This document shows positions 7,097 through 14,980 of a DNA stretch of 15,571 bases, piece by piece. Positions within the stretch are counted from its first letter, which is position 1. Every line of letters begins with the position of its first letter. The stretch is from Actinomycetota bacterium (GTDB taxonomy: Bacteria; Actinomycetota; Thermoleophilia; Solirubrobacterales; Solirubrobacteraceae): the NCBI GenBank assembly GCA_005788585.1, contig SYBY01000516.1:1-15571 (forward strand), read 5' to 3'. The notes below the pieces were generated by a model that saw only the letters and a program-made list of their open reading frames with translations, was not told the origin of the DNA and did not search any database. The position numbers and the translations under genes are program-made.

Positions 7097-9701
7097 CGAG
7101 CAGCCGCGGCGAGTCGGTCACCGGGAGTTCGACGACGAGCCAGCCGCTGTCCGTGCGCCGCACGACGTCGACCGGCACGCTCGCGCCTGTCATCGGGTCG
7201 ACCGCGCTGACGTTCGCGTTGCGCGCGTCGGTCCCGCCGATCGTCAGCTGGTAGCGCTCCGCCGGGAGGTCGAACCGCTTCGGGTCGCTCGTCGGCGCGC
7301 TGGTGTCGTGGACCTTCGCCATGTTCCGCGTCATGACGTAGACCGGCACGACGAAGCGCGTGTCCGACGCCTGGAACGGCAGGAAGGCGAGAACGTCGCG
7401 GTCGTACAGCGTCGGGCGCGCCGTGCTGCCGTCGCCGTGGAACTGGAACCGTCCGCCGTAGTCGCCGATGGACGCCAGCGTGAGCTTGCGCGGCACGGTG
7501 ACCGCGCCGGCGTTCAGCGTCGAGGTCAGGCGCCGGATGCCGCTGAGCGCGGGGCCGCCGGTCGTGTCGCCCGGGTACGTCCCGGTGCTGCCGAGCGCCT
7601 CCCAGAAGGTCTTGCCGATGAGCGTCCACTCCGCCGTGCCCGCTGAGTAGAAGTCGATCTGCGTCGTGCCCTTGTTGACATAGGACGTCAGCGTCCGCAG
7701 CGCCGCCTTGGCTCGGAGGTGCTCCTCGTCGGCGTAGCTCAGCGCCGTGAGCGACTTGCCCGCGGCGGTCTCGAGGTTGATCTCGGTCATCCACAGCTCG
7801 ACCGGCTTGCCCGCCGCGTTCTGCACGTTGCGCCCGTGGTCGGTGCTGCGGCCCTGCAGGTCGGTGAAGCGCGTGGTGATCGGCGCGGTGTCGCGGATGA
7901 TCGACTCGGTTGCGATCGCGGTGAGCGAGAACTCCGGGAAGAAGGTGTCGTACTGCGGGTTGTGCGTGTCGATCCACGCGCTCCCGCTGCGCCAGCCGGA
8001 CACGTTCCCGGCGGCGTCGATCGGGCGGTTGCTCTGCAGGACGTTGGACGGGAAGCGCAGGTAGCGCGGGTAGTAGTGCTTGCTCAGCGCGTCGAGGCCG
8101 ACCGGGGAGGTCGCCGCGCTGTCCCACGGGCGCTGGCTGGAGAAGCCGTTGGTGATGCGCACGCCCGGCAGGTCGTTGGCGGGATCCTTGACCCAGTTCA
8201 CGGTTCGCTCGACGATCGTGTCCTCGGCCACCCGGCCCGGGAAGAGGTCGGGCTCGTAGTACCGGTTGATGTCCCAGAACGCGGCGTTGAGGTTCGCCTC
8301 GTTGGAGACCTCGACGTCGAACTGCGTGCTGCCGAGCTCGGCCTTCACGAAGTCCGTGACCGTGTCGACGTAGTCGATCCAGCCGTCCATCGTGTCCTCG
8401 CCGGCCGGGTTCACGCTGCCGTCTGCGCGGGTGACCGGGCTGAAGGGCTCGTGGCGCAGCGTCGCCGCCGGGTAGGTGCCGGCCGGGACGTACGTCGGCA
8501 GCCCCTTCGAGAGGGTGGCGGTCGTCCCGGAGAGCGCGGTGATGAGGAGGTCGGCGCGGGTGTGGCCGTTCGTGAAACCCGTGCGGCCCGGGATGACGCG
8601 TGACGCGCTCGCGGCGTCGAGCTGGACGGTCTTCGACCCCTGGCCCGCGGCGCTCGTGATCCGCAGGTGGTCGTCCTTGACGGGCGTCGGTCGCCCGTCG
8701 TCGGAGTTCAGCAGGATGAGCGGGCGCAGGCCGGCGTCGCGCAGGGCGCGGATCTTCGTCCGCCACTCGGTCGCGCGCCACAGCGTGCTCGGATCGTCGT
8801 AGTCCAGGTCACCCCAGCCGATCTCGATGCGCGCGCGGCGGAACCCGTTCGCGGCGAGCAACCGGGCGATGAACGGCGCCTCGACGGCGGAGACGTTGAA
8901 GTTGATGCCGACCGCGTCGCGCAGCTGGGTCGCCGGGGGCGTGTCCAGGAACGAGCGCCACGGCTGCAGCCAGTGCGACCGGTCTCCGAACGGCACCTTG
9001 GTGAGGTGGCGCTCGTGGATCGTCTCGGTGAGGACACCCGCGAAGCTGCCGCTCGTCGCGACGGGAGTGGGTGCCGGGCCCGTCGGCTCGTGCGAGGCCG
9101 GTGGCGGCGGCGCGGTGTCGGAGCCCGGGCCGGGCTCGGGCGCCGGCGCCGGCTCCGGGGCGGGCGTCGGCGTCGGCGTCGGGGCGGGCGTCGGCTCCGG
9201 GGCGGGCGCTGGTTCGGGAGCGGGTGCGGGTGCCGGGGCGGGCGGCGACAGCAGACGCTTCCAGTACAGGCGTACCTCGTTCAGCCACACGTCCCACGCT
9301 CCGTAGGCCCGCAGCCGCACGTGGGTGCCACGGCGGCCGCCGAGGTCGACGCGCTGCACGCCGCCAGACGTCAGGCGCACCGTCCGGACCGTCCGGAAGC
9401 GGCGCCCATCGGAGGAGACCTGGACCCGGACGCGCTGCGACGTGCGTCGTCCCTGTGCGCGCACGCGGACCTCGAGGTGCTTCATCGGCGCCGCGGCAGT
9501 CAGCCGGGCCTGCCACGACGACGAGGTCGGGCGGCGGGCAGGGCGCCACGTCGCATGCCCTGGGGCGGCGGCCTGGGTCGCGGACGCGGCCGCAGGTGCG
9601 GCGAGCGCGGGCGCATGGAGCGCGACGAGGGTGAGGGACAGCGCCGCAGCGAGGAGGGCAGCGACACCGGCCCCGATGGTGTGGGGTCGAAGACGGGTCA
9701 T
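7080..9701 (-). CDS. Secreted clan GH-A-type glycoside hydrolase with N-terminal beta domain
   Basis: This 873-residue protein begins with a signal peptide (basic MTRLRPH, hydrophobic 10-33, likely cleavage near 'ALA-AP'). A beta-rich module resembling F5/8-type (discoidin) carbohydrate-binding domains follows (about 60-148), then a Pro/Ala/Glu/Thr-rich linker (152-215). The catalytic part has 'GINFNV' (265-270), 'RARIEIGWGDLD' (289-300), 'VEVSNEANLNAAFWD' with Asn467-Glu468 as the likely acid/base pair, and 'VELWMTEINLE' with Glu640 as likely nucleophile. This Asn-Glu plus late Glu pattern is that of clan GH-A retaining hydrolases, perhaps GH39-like. A beta-looking insert (about 341-420) interrupts the barrel, and a beta-rich tail ends the protein. 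Among GT and flippase genes it probably trims or releases the exported glycan, as PslG does in Psl loci. The exact family is uncertain. Confidence 0.85.
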   Translation of the reverse strand: MTRLRPHTIGAGVAALLAAALSLTLVALHAPALAAPAAASATQAAAPGHATWRPARRPTSSSWQARLTAAAPMKHLEVRVRAQGRRTSQRVRVQVSSDGRRFRTVRTVRLTSGGVQRVDLGGRRGTHVRLRAYGAWDVWLNEVRLYWKRLLSPPAPAPAPAPEPAPAPEPTPAPTPTPTPAPEPAPAPEPGPGSDTAPPPPASHEPTGPAPTPVATSGSFAGVLTETIHERHLTKVPFGDRSHWLQPWRSFLDTPPATQLRDAVGINFNVSAVEAPFIARLLAANGFRRARIEIGWGDLDYDDPSTLWRATEWRTKIRALRDAGLRPLILLNSDDGRPTPVKDDHLRITSAAGQGSKTVQLDAASASRVIPGRTGFTNGHTRADLLITALSGTTATLSKGLPTYVPAGTYPAATLRHEPFSPVTRADGSVNPAGEDTMDGWIDYVDTVTDFVKAELGSTQFDVEVSNEANLNAAFWDINRYYEPDLFPGRVAEDTIVERTVNWVKDPANDLPGVRITNGFSSQRPWDSAATSPVGLDALSKHYYPRYLRFPSNVLQSNRPIDAAGNVSGWRSGSAWIDTHNPQYDTFFPEFSLTAIATESIIRDTAPITTRFTDLQGRSTDHGRNVQNAAGKPVELWMTEINLETAAGKSLTALSYADEEHLRAKAALRTLTSYVNKGTTQIDFYSAGTAEWTLIGKTFWEALGSTGTYPGDTTGGPALSGIRRLTSTLNAGAVTVPRKLTLASIGDYGGRFQFHGDGSTARPTLYDRDVLAFLPFQASDTRFVVPVYVMTRNMAKVHDTSAPTSDPKRFDLPAERYQLTIGGTDARNANVSAVDPMTGASVPVDVVRRTDSGWLVVELPVTDSPRLLVIDEG
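9059..9250 (-). repeat. Low-complexity Pro/Ala-rich linker coding repeat
   Basis: Short imperfect repeats encode runs of Pro alternating with Ala, Glu and Thr between the beta domain and the catalytic domain of the secreted hydrolase. Such stretches are flexible or wall-spanning linkers and prone to length change by slippage. Confidence 0.75.
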
Positions 9702-9892
9702 GCATGGACGCCGGCGCTGCCCCCTGCCAGGAGTACGCCGGTCGGATGAGGCCGGTATGGCCTAGGGAGGGATGTCGGCCCCTGCGCGCCAGCCGTGAGG
9801 GGCCGGGGTGCGCGGTGGACGTTTCGCCGGGGTGCGCCCTCCACGGTTCGGTGGTCACGGGCACACGTCGTGCGGCGATGCGTCCGTAGCCT
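9702..9892. promoter_or_regulatory. Divergent intergenic region between hydrolase and flippase genes
   Basis: These 191 bases must hold the promoters of both divergent genes. Visible structure includes the inverted repeat AGGCC-GGTAT-GGCCT (9749-9763), an 11-base direct repeat CCGGGGTGCGC at 9803-9813 and 9827-9837 (24 bases apart), and a TAGCCT box (9887-9892) on the plus strand. The repeats could be regulator sites; no strong -35 was found for either direction. Confidence 0.45.
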
Positions 9893-11233
9893 ATGCGGCC
9901 CCGGGGCCCTGATCCCCGGCCCTCACACGTGCTCACACGGCTCAGAACAGCCCTCCGTCACCCGGTCAGCCGCAACGTGATCGGGCTCTACGGCGTCCAG
10001 CTGGCGACCTTCGTCGTCCCCTTGGTGACGCTGCCGTACGTCGCCCGCGTCCTCGAGCCCACCGCCCTCGGCCTGGTGATCTTCTCCCAGGGCTTCGCGT
10101 TCGCCCTCATGGCCTTCATCAACTGGGGCTTCGGCCTGACGGGCGTGCGCTCCGTCGCGTCAGTGCAGAACGACCCCGACGCCCTCGCCGGGGTGGTGCA
10201 GCGCGTGCGCGGCGCGCAGCTGACGCTCGTGCTGCTGTCCGCCCTCTTCGCGGGGACCGCGCTCCTGCTCGTGCCCACGATGCGCGAGAACCCCGAGTTC
10301 CTCGTCCTCGCGTACGTCGCCGCGGCGACGACCGGCCTGACGCCCGCCTGGTACTTCCTCGGGATCGAGCGGATCCGCGTGATGGCGGTCATCCAGCTCG
10401 GCTTCCGCTCGGTCGGTGCGGTGCTGACGTTCGTGCTCGTGAAGAGCCCGTCCGACGCATGGATCGTGATGGCCCTGTTCACGGCGTCGTCCGTGGGGCC
10501 GCTGCTCGTCGCCGACTGGCTCATGTACCGGGACGTCGAGTTCCGCCGGCCGATCTGGCGCCACTCGCTGTCCGAGCTGAAGTACGGCTCGACGATCTTC
10601 GTCGCGACGCTCGCGGTGACCCTCTACACCGCGCTGAACGTCGTGCTCCTCGGCTTCTTCGCCCCCAGCGACGAGGTCGCGCACTTCGGCGCCGGTGAAC
10701 GGCTCGTCCGCGTCGCGATCACCCTGCTCGGGCCGATCGGCGCCGCGGTCATCCCGCGCATGACCGCCTTGCACACCGCGGGTGAGAGCGACCGCGCCAA
10801 GCAACTTCTCGTCATCGCCGTCGCGGTCGCCGCCCTGCCCGCGGTCGCGATCACCCTGATCCTGATCTTCCTGGGGGAGCCGATCATCCGGCTCATCTAC
10901 GGCGACGCGTTCGTGGCGGACGCGGTCCCGGTCCTCCGCGTCCTCGCGATCATCATCCCGATCAACGTCGTCGCGGTCGTGTTCGGCGTGTGGCTCATGA
11001 CGCTGCACCGTGACCGGCTCGTCGTCGCCATCGCCCTGGTGGCGGGCATCTCCAACGTGATCCTGGGCAGCATCCTGGCCTCGATGCACGGCGCAATCGG
11101 CATGGCCTGGGCGGTCGTCGCAGCGGAGGGGCTCGCCGCGATCGGCGGCCTGGCCATGGTGGTCTGGGGGAGCCGCGGGCGCGACCAGGCAGCACAGGCG
11201 CCGGATGGTCAGCAGAGCCCTACCGCGCGGTGA
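9893..11233 (+). CDS. Wzx-type polysaccharide flippase (MOP superfamily)
   Basis: This is a 446-residue integral membrane protein with about 12-14 hydrophobic segments. 'GLYGVQLATFVVPLVTLPYVARVLEP' near the start and 'GERLVRVAITLLGPIGAAVIPRM' mid-protein match the polysaccharide transporter branch of the MOP exporters (RfbX/Wzx-like). These flip undecaprenyl-linked oligosaccharides across the membrane. It heads a likely operon with a glycosyltransferase and a membrane acyltransferase. The start is uncertain: the ATG at 9893 directly abuts a TAGCCT -10-like box, so a transcript from that box would begin after it and favour the in-frame GTG at 9929, twelve codons later, behind a CCGGGG/CCCCGG hairpin (9901-9919). 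The functional call does not depend on which start is used. Its specific glycan is unknown. Confidence 0.92.
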   Translation: MRPRGPDPRPSHVLTRLRTALRHPVSRNVIGLYGVQLATFVVPLVTLPYVARVLEPTALGLVIFSQGFAFALMAFINWGFGLTGVRSVASVQNDPDALAGVVQRVRGAQLTLVLLSALFAGTALLLVPTMRENPEFLVLAYVAAATTGLTPAWYFLGIERIRVMAVIQLGFRSVGAVLTFVLVKSPSDAWIVMALFTASSVGPLLVADWLMYRDVEFRRPIWRHSLSELKYGSTIFVATLAVTLYTALNVVLLGFFAPSDEVAHFGAGERLVRVAITLLGPIGAAVIPRMTALHTAGESDRAKQLLVIAVAVAALPAVAITLILIFLGEPIIRLIYGDAFVADAVPVLRVLAIIIPINVVAVVFGVWLMTLHRDRLVVAIALVAGISNVILGSILASMHGAIGMAWAVVAAEGLAAIGGLAMVVWGSRGRDQAAQAPDGQQSPTAR

Positions 11234-11262
11234 TTGTCGCCACCGCCACGACCCTCTACCCT
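11234..11262 (+). promoter_or_regulatory. Probable internal promoter (TTGTCG-17-TACCCT)
   Basis: TTGTCG (11234-11239) and TACCCT (11257-11262) are separated by exactly 17 bases in the 40-base gap after the flippase gene. Transcription would start about four to five bases before the GTG of the next gene, giving a nearly leaderless message. The fit to consensus is moderate. Confidence 0.5.
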
Positions 11263-11273
11263 CCGGCGCTCTC

Positions 11274-12539
11274 GTGACCGCGTGGGGGCCACAGGGGGTC
11301 GGGCCGGTCGCTTCGTCGCGGCCGGATCTGCCGATCGTCGTCGCGGGCGGCTACGACTACTCGATCGCGATGAACCAGGTCTCCACGATCACCGTGCGGG
11401 AGCTGGCACGGACGCGTCAGGTGCTGTACCTCCACAGTGAGCTCGGCGGCAGTCTGCTGAGCGTCCTGCAGGGACGCGGCCGGTATGTCCAGCCTTGCCG
11501 TGTGGCGCGGATCGCCGCCGGCGGGATGCGCCCCCGGCGCGTCGAGGAGCGGCTGTGGATCGCGCCGCTGCGCGGCCCGGTCGCCTACGCGCCGCTGGCC
11601 TACCCCGAGCCGCTGCGCCGGCACGCCGTCCGCGTGCTCACGGGCGTCGTGCGCGGGTGGCTGCGCGACCGCGGCGAGGAGGCGTGCCTGCTGCTCTGCT
11701 ACTGGCCCGAACTGCCCGAGCTCGTGCGGTCCCTCCCGGTCGCCGCGAGTGCGTACGACTGCACGGACGACCACGCCACGATGCCGGGGCGCGTCGTGCC
11801 GGCCGCCCGGGTCCGCACGCTGGAGGAACGCCTCCTCGACGCGGTGGATCGGACGTGGGTCGTCTCCCCGGGGCTCCTGGAGGAGCGCGACGACGGGCAC
11901 CGGCGGCTCGAGGTCGCGGCGTCGCCGATCGACCTGCGGCTGTTTGAGCGCGTCAGCGCGGAGCCCCCGATCGACCTGCCGGGGCTCCAAGGGCGCACCG
12001 GGCCGGTGCTCGGGTACGCCGGCGGGCTGCCCGAACGGATGAACTGGACGCTGCTGGAGGCGCTCGCCGAGCGCCGGCCGGAGTGGACGTTCCTGTTCGT
12101 CGGCCATGATCCGGTCGCGGCGCCGCGCGCGCTGCACCGGCGTGAGAACGTGGTCTTCACCGGGCTGCTCCCGTACGACCGCGCGCTGCGGGCCATCGCG
12201 CGCTTCGACGTCGGCGTGATCCCGGTGCGGACCGGCGCGTTCTCCCACGGCAACTCGTTCCTGAAGCTCGCCGACTATCTGGCGTCGGGGCTGCCCGTCG
12301 TCGCCTCGGACGTCCCGGACACCGCAGCCGCGGCGGCGCGCGCGCCGGAGGCGATCACCGTGGCGACGGGTACCGACGCATGGTTGACGGCGCTCGACGC
12401 GGCGGTTGCGGGCACCAGGACGGACGACGTCCGGCGGGCGCGGCGGCTCTTGCTGGAGGAGCGCACCAACGAGCGGCGCGTCGCCGCGCTCGTGGCCGCA
12501 CTCGAGGAGGACCGGATGGCGCGCGCCCAGGACGCCTGA
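11274..12539 (+). CDS. GT-B-fold glycosyltransferase (GT4-like, TuaH-type)
   Basis: This 421-residue protein shows the two-domain GT-B pattern. The N-terminal half has 'YDCTDDHATMPG' (161-172) and 'TWVVSPGLLEER' (194-205). The C-terminal nucleotide-sugar domain has 'VLGYAGGLPERMNWTLLEAL' (245-264), 'WTFLFVGHDP' (271-280), 'NVVFTGLLPYDRALRAIARFDVGVIP' in two parts (292-317) and 'FLKLADYLASGLPVVASD' (329-346). This resembles TuaH-like transferases of cell-wall teichuronic acid and exopolysaccharide pathways. It acts in the cytoplasm or at the inner membrane face; donor unknown. The GTG at 11274 is preferred over the ATG at 11205, because the latter would overlap the flippase gene and the extra residues look unstructured. 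It is followed three bases later by the membrane acyltransferase gene. Confidence 0.88.
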   Translation: MTAWGPQGVGPVASSRPDLPIVVAGGYDYSIAMNQVSTITVRELARTRQVLYLHSELGGSLLSVLQGRGRYVQPCRVARIAAGGMRPRRVEERLWIAPLRGPVAYAPLAYPEPLRRHAVRVLTGVVRGWLRDRGEEACLLLCYWPELPELVRSLPVAASAYDCTDDHATMPGRVVPAARVRTLEERLLDAVDRTWVVSPGLLEERDDGHRRLEVAASPIDLRLFERVSAEPPIDLPGLQGRTGPVLGYAGGLPERMNWTLLEALAERRPEWTFLFVGHDPVAAPRALHRRENVVFTGLLPYDRALRAIARFDVGVIPVRTGAFSHGNSFLKLADYLASGLPVVASDVPDTAAAAARAPEAITVATGTDAWLTALDAAVAGTRTDDVRRARRLLLEERTNERRVAALVAALEEDRMARAQDA

Positions 12540-12542
12540 CCC

Positions 12543-13685
12543 GTGTCCGGCGCCCCGCGTACCCGCTACCTCGACGGCCTCCGCGGCCTCGCGGCCCTGC
12601 AGGTGATCCTCCACCACACGTACCTGACGGTGTATCCGCTGGACCAGGGCGTGCACCCGACCGGCCTGACCAAGCTCGCGACGAGCTCGATGATGCTGAG
12701 CGGGCTCGGCGTGACGGTGTTCATCGTCCTCTCGGGCTACGCGCTGTCGATGTCCGCGCACCGCCGGGGCTGGGCGCTGGCCGACGGGCCGGGGCCGTTC
12801 CTGCGCCGCCGGGCGCGGCGCCTGCTGCCCGCGTACTACGTCGTCCTCGCGGTGTCGATCGTGCTCGGGCTGACGGTCCTGAGCGAGGAGACCGGGGCGC
12901 ACTGGGACATCTCGGTGCCCTTCACCGGGCTGGACGTCCTGGGCCACGCCCTGGTCGCGCAGGACGTCATCGGTCACCCGTACGCGATCAACCATCCGCT
13001 GTGGTCGATCGCGCTGACGTTCCATCTGTATCTGCTCTTCCCTGTGCTGCTCGCGTGCGCGGTGCGGTGGGGCATCGGACGGGTGGCGGTCTGGGCGCTG
13101 GCCGTGACGACGCCGATCGCGGTCGCCGCGTTCCTGAACACGGGCGCGCTGCTCCTCCTGCGGCAGTTGCACTTCGTCGGCGTGTTCGCCGCCGGGATGG
13201 CGACGCTGGCGATCGTCCGTGCCCAGGGCGTGGTCACGATGAACGGGCGGGAGCGGCGCCCTCCGTGGCTCGCACTGGCGATCGCGCTGTTCGTGGTGTG
13301 GGCGGCCGCGCCCCTGAACCACCTCAACCACGTCCCGTTCGCCCTCGCGGTCTGCTGCCTGCTGGTGGGCCTTGGGACCGGGCGTCTCACGATGCTGCGG
13401 CGGCTGCTCGAGTGGCGCGCGCTCGTGTGGATGGGCGCCGTGTCGCTCAGCCTGTACCTCGTCCACGCCCCGATCGTGCACGGGACGTGGCTCACGGTGC
13501 TGCGGCCGGCGGGGCACGGCGTGGGCGACATCCGGACGCTGTTGCTCCTGCTCCCACTGGCTGTCGGCGCGTCGTTGCTCGGTGGATGGATATTCCACCG
13601 GTGCGTCGAGCGACCGCTGGCTCCGGCGGGGGCGTTCGCGCGTCGAGCGCCCGGGTCGGCCCCCGCGCCGGGGAGGCTCGGGTGA
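12543..13685 (+). CDS. Acyltransferase 3 family membrane protein (OafA-like)
   Basis: This is a 380-residue integral membrane protein with about ten hydrophobic segments. The N-terminus carries the family signature 'RYLDGLRGLAALQVILHH' (R8, D11, R14, H24-H25), then 'GVTVFIVLSGYALSM' and 'RRRARRLLPAYYVVL', and near the end 'WMGAVSLSLYLVHAPIVH' and 'GGWIFHRCVERP'. These proteins move acyl groups, usually acetyl, across the membrane onto sugars of surface polysaccharides. It starts with GTG three bases after the preceding stop, with AGGA (12529-12532) as a plausible ribosome binding site inside the previous gene, so the two are almost surely co-translated from one message. The acceptor is probably the glycan exported by the flippase two genes upstream. 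A strong stem-loop follows. Confidence 0.93.
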   Translation: MSGAPRTRYLDGLRGLAALQVILHHTYLTVYPLDQGVHPTGLTKLATSSMMLSGLGVTVFIVLSGYALSMSAHRRGWALADGPGPFLRRRARRLLPAYYVVLAVSIVLGLTVLSEETGAHWDISVPFTGLDVLGHALVAQDVIGHPYAINHPLWSIALTFHLYLLFPVLLACAVRWGIGRVAVWALAVTTPIAVAAFLNTGALLLLRQLHFVGVFAAGMATLAIVRAQGVVTMNGRERRPPWLALAIALFVVWAAAPLNHLNHVPFALAVCCLLVGLGTGRLTMLRRLLEWRALVWMGAVSLSLYLVHAPIVHGTWLTVLRPAGHGVGDIRTLLLLLPLAVGASLLGGWIFHRCVERPLAPAGAFARRAPGSAPAPGRLG

Positions 13686-13709
13686 TCTGCGTGGTCCCGT
13701 AGCAGGCAT

Positions 13710-13745
13710 CCGTGCCGGTCCGGTAGCGACCGTGTGTCGGTACGG
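13710..13745 (+). terminator. Stem-loop after the flippase/GT/acyltransferase operon
   Basis: CCGTGCCG (13710-13717) pairs with CGGTACGG (13738-13745) over eight bases including one G-U. Inside, CGGT (13721-13724) and ACCG (13729-13732) close an AGCG tetraloop. It begins 25 bases after the acyltransferase stop and precedes the next promoter. There is no T-tract, so it may be a non-canonical terminator or a 3' stability hairpin. Confidence 0.5.
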
Positions 13746-13753
13746 CGAGGGCC

Positions 13754-13776
13754 ATGTGTGATCAAGTCACATCAAG
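13754..13776 (+). promoter_or_regulatory. Operator-like palindrome (TGTGA-N5-TCACA) with direct repeat
   Basis: TGTGA (13757-13761) and TCACA (13767-13771) form an inverted repeat recalling Crp/Fnr-type half-sites, within an unusually AT-rich stretch. The same stretch also contains ATCAAG twice (13761-13766 and 13771-13776), ten bases apart. The centre lies about 41 bases before the expected transcription start of the following GT4 gene, where class II activators bind. Confidence 0.45.
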
Positions 13777-13792
13777 GTGGGTCGTTGTCGAT

Positions 13793-13798
13793 TACGCT
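13793..13798 (+). promoter_or_regulatory. -10 element (TACGCT) for a near-leaderless GT4 gene
   Basis: TACGCT fits TANNNT and would place the transcription start near 13805, three bases before the GTG at 13808. No good -35 hexamer lies 16-18 bases upstream, consistent with an activator taking its place. The position supports the GTG start and argues against the earlier ATG at 13754, which would precede transcription. Confidence 0.5.
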
Positions 13799-13807
13799 AC
13801 GCCGACC

Positions 13808-14962
13808 GTGCGCGTCGTCTATCTCTCTCACGCCGCGCGCCACTCCGGTGCCGAGATCGGCCTCCGCCGGTTCATCGAAGCGACGCGCGGCCGCATCGAG
13901 GCCACCGTGATCCTCGCGGAGAACGGTGACCTGGTCCCCGCACTCGAGCAAGCGGGCGCCGAAGTCGTGGTGCTCCCGCTCGCCGAGGACACCCGCGCGC
14001 TGACGCGCGGCCAGATGCGTCTCGGCCGCCAGCAGGTGACCGCCGCAACGCAGCTGTCGCAGTACGTCCTCCGGCTGCGCGCCGAGCTGGCGGCGCGTCG
14101 ACCCGACCTCGTGCACGCGATCTCGCTGAAGTCCGGACCGTACGGCGCGGTCGCGGGACGGATGGCCGGGATCCCGACGATCTGGCACCTCCACGACCAC
14201 CTCATCCCCGAGTACCTGCCCCCGCGGGTCGTCCCGCCCATGCGCCTCCTGGCCGGCACGCTGCCTGACGGGTTGCTCGCGCCGTCGCAGTCGGTCCTGC
14301 GCGCCGCCGGCCACCGGCGGCGGGGGATGGTCACCGGCGTCATTCCCTTTCCCGTCCCGCGGCCGCCGGCACCGGTCGAGGTGCGCGACGAGGTCGAGGT
14401 GATCGGGATGGTCGGCCGGCTGACCCATTGGAAGGGTCAGCACGTCTTCCTCGAGGCGTTCGCGCGTGCGTTCCCGGAGGGCCCGGTGCGCGCCCGCATC
14501 ATCGGCAACGCGATGTTCGGTGAGCAGGACTACGAGCAGGGACTGCACGACCTCGCCGCGGAGCTCGGCATCGCCGACCGCGTGGACTTCCTGGGGTTCA
14601 TCGAGAACATCGACCATCAGCTGCGCCACATCGACGTGCTGGTGCACGCGTCCATCTCGGCGGACCCGCTGCCGGGCGTGGTGATCGAGGGGATGGGCGC
14701 CGGGCTGCCGGTGATCGCCAGCAATGCGGGTGGCACTCCGGAGTACATGACCGACGGCTTCGACGGCATTCTGCACCGGCCCGGCGACGTAGACGACCTG
14801 GCCCGCGCGATGCGCCTTGCCGCCGGGCCCCGTCCCCAGCGCGCGGAGATCGGCGGGCACGCGCGGGAGACCGTGCGCTGCTACGAGCCTGAGCCCATCG
14901 TCGAGAAGATGCTGGCGTACTACGGCGAGGTCCTCAGCCAACGTGCGCTGACGCCCGCGTGA
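13808..14962 (+). CDS. GT4-family glycosyltransferase
   Basis: This 384-residue GT-B retaining glycosyltransferase has an N-terminus 'VRVVYLSHAARHSGAEIGLRR' (first part, 1-20) with the small-residue loop after beta strand 1. 'IWHLHDHL' (125-132) and 'GLLAPSQSV' (155-163) follow. The donor domain has 'VIGMVGRLTHWKGQHVFLEA' (198-217) with the phosphate-binding Arg204/Lys209, 'RVDFLGFIENI' (258-268) and 'DPLPGVVIEGMGAGLPVIAS' (286-305). The usual E-x7-E is D-x7-E here (Asp286, Glu294), a conservative change. It probably adds a sugar to the lipid-linked glycan at the inner membrane face. The GTG start is chosen because the first strand begins there and a -10 box lies immediately upstream; the ATG at 13754 lies within the operator. 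It appears to be its own transcription unit. Confidence 0.92.
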   Translation: MRVVYLSHAARHSGAEIGLRRFIEATRGRIEATVILAENGDLVPALEQAGAEVVVLPLAEDTRALTRGQMRLGRQQVTAATQLSQYVLRLRAELAARRPDLVHAISLKSGPYGAVAGRMAGIPTIWHLHDHLIPEYLPPRVVPPMRLLAGTLPDGLLAPSQSVLRAAGHRRRGMVTGVIPFPVPRPPAPVEVRDEVEVIGMVGRLTHWKGQHVFLEAFARAFPEGPVRARIIGNAMFGEQDYEQGLHDLAAELGIADRVDFLGFIENIDHQLRHIDVLVHASISADPLPGVVIEGMGAGLPVIASNAGGTPEYMTDGFDGILHRPGDVDDLARAMRLAAGPRPQRAEIGGHARETVRCYEPEPIVEKMLAYYGEVLSQRALTPA

Positions 14963-14977
14963 CCAGTCGACTACTGT
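14948..14977 (+). promoter_or_regulatory. Possible promoter (CTGACG-18-TACTGT) for the last gene
   Basis: CTGACG (14948-14953) and TACTGT (14972-14977) are 18 bases apart at the end of the GT4 gene. The expected start near 14984 falls between the two candidate GTG codons (14981 and 14987) of the next gene and would favour the second, again giving a nearly leaderless message. Confidence 0.35.
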
Positions 14978-14980
14978 TGT

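Noticed and set aside
6901..8781. A 626-codon minus-strand frame overlapping the hydrolase
   Set aside because: It is a shifted reading of the same strand as the hydrolase, low-complexity Arg/Ala-rich, with no motifs; the other frame has the signal peptide and catalytic motifs.
9059..9250. Possible CRISPR-like or satellite repeat
   Set aside because: The repeats are short, in frame and encode a Pro/Ala linker; there are no regular spacers.
11256..13709. An 817-codon open frame on the minus strand
   Set aside because: It is rich in Arg, His, Asp and Gln with no domain pattern and lies antisense to the GT-B and acyltransferase 3 genes, both recognisable. It is a product of GC-rich codon bias.
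13754..13807. An upstream ATG start for the GT4 gene
   Set aside because: It lies inside the operator-like palindrome and before the predicted transcription start; the added residues are outside the GT-B fold.
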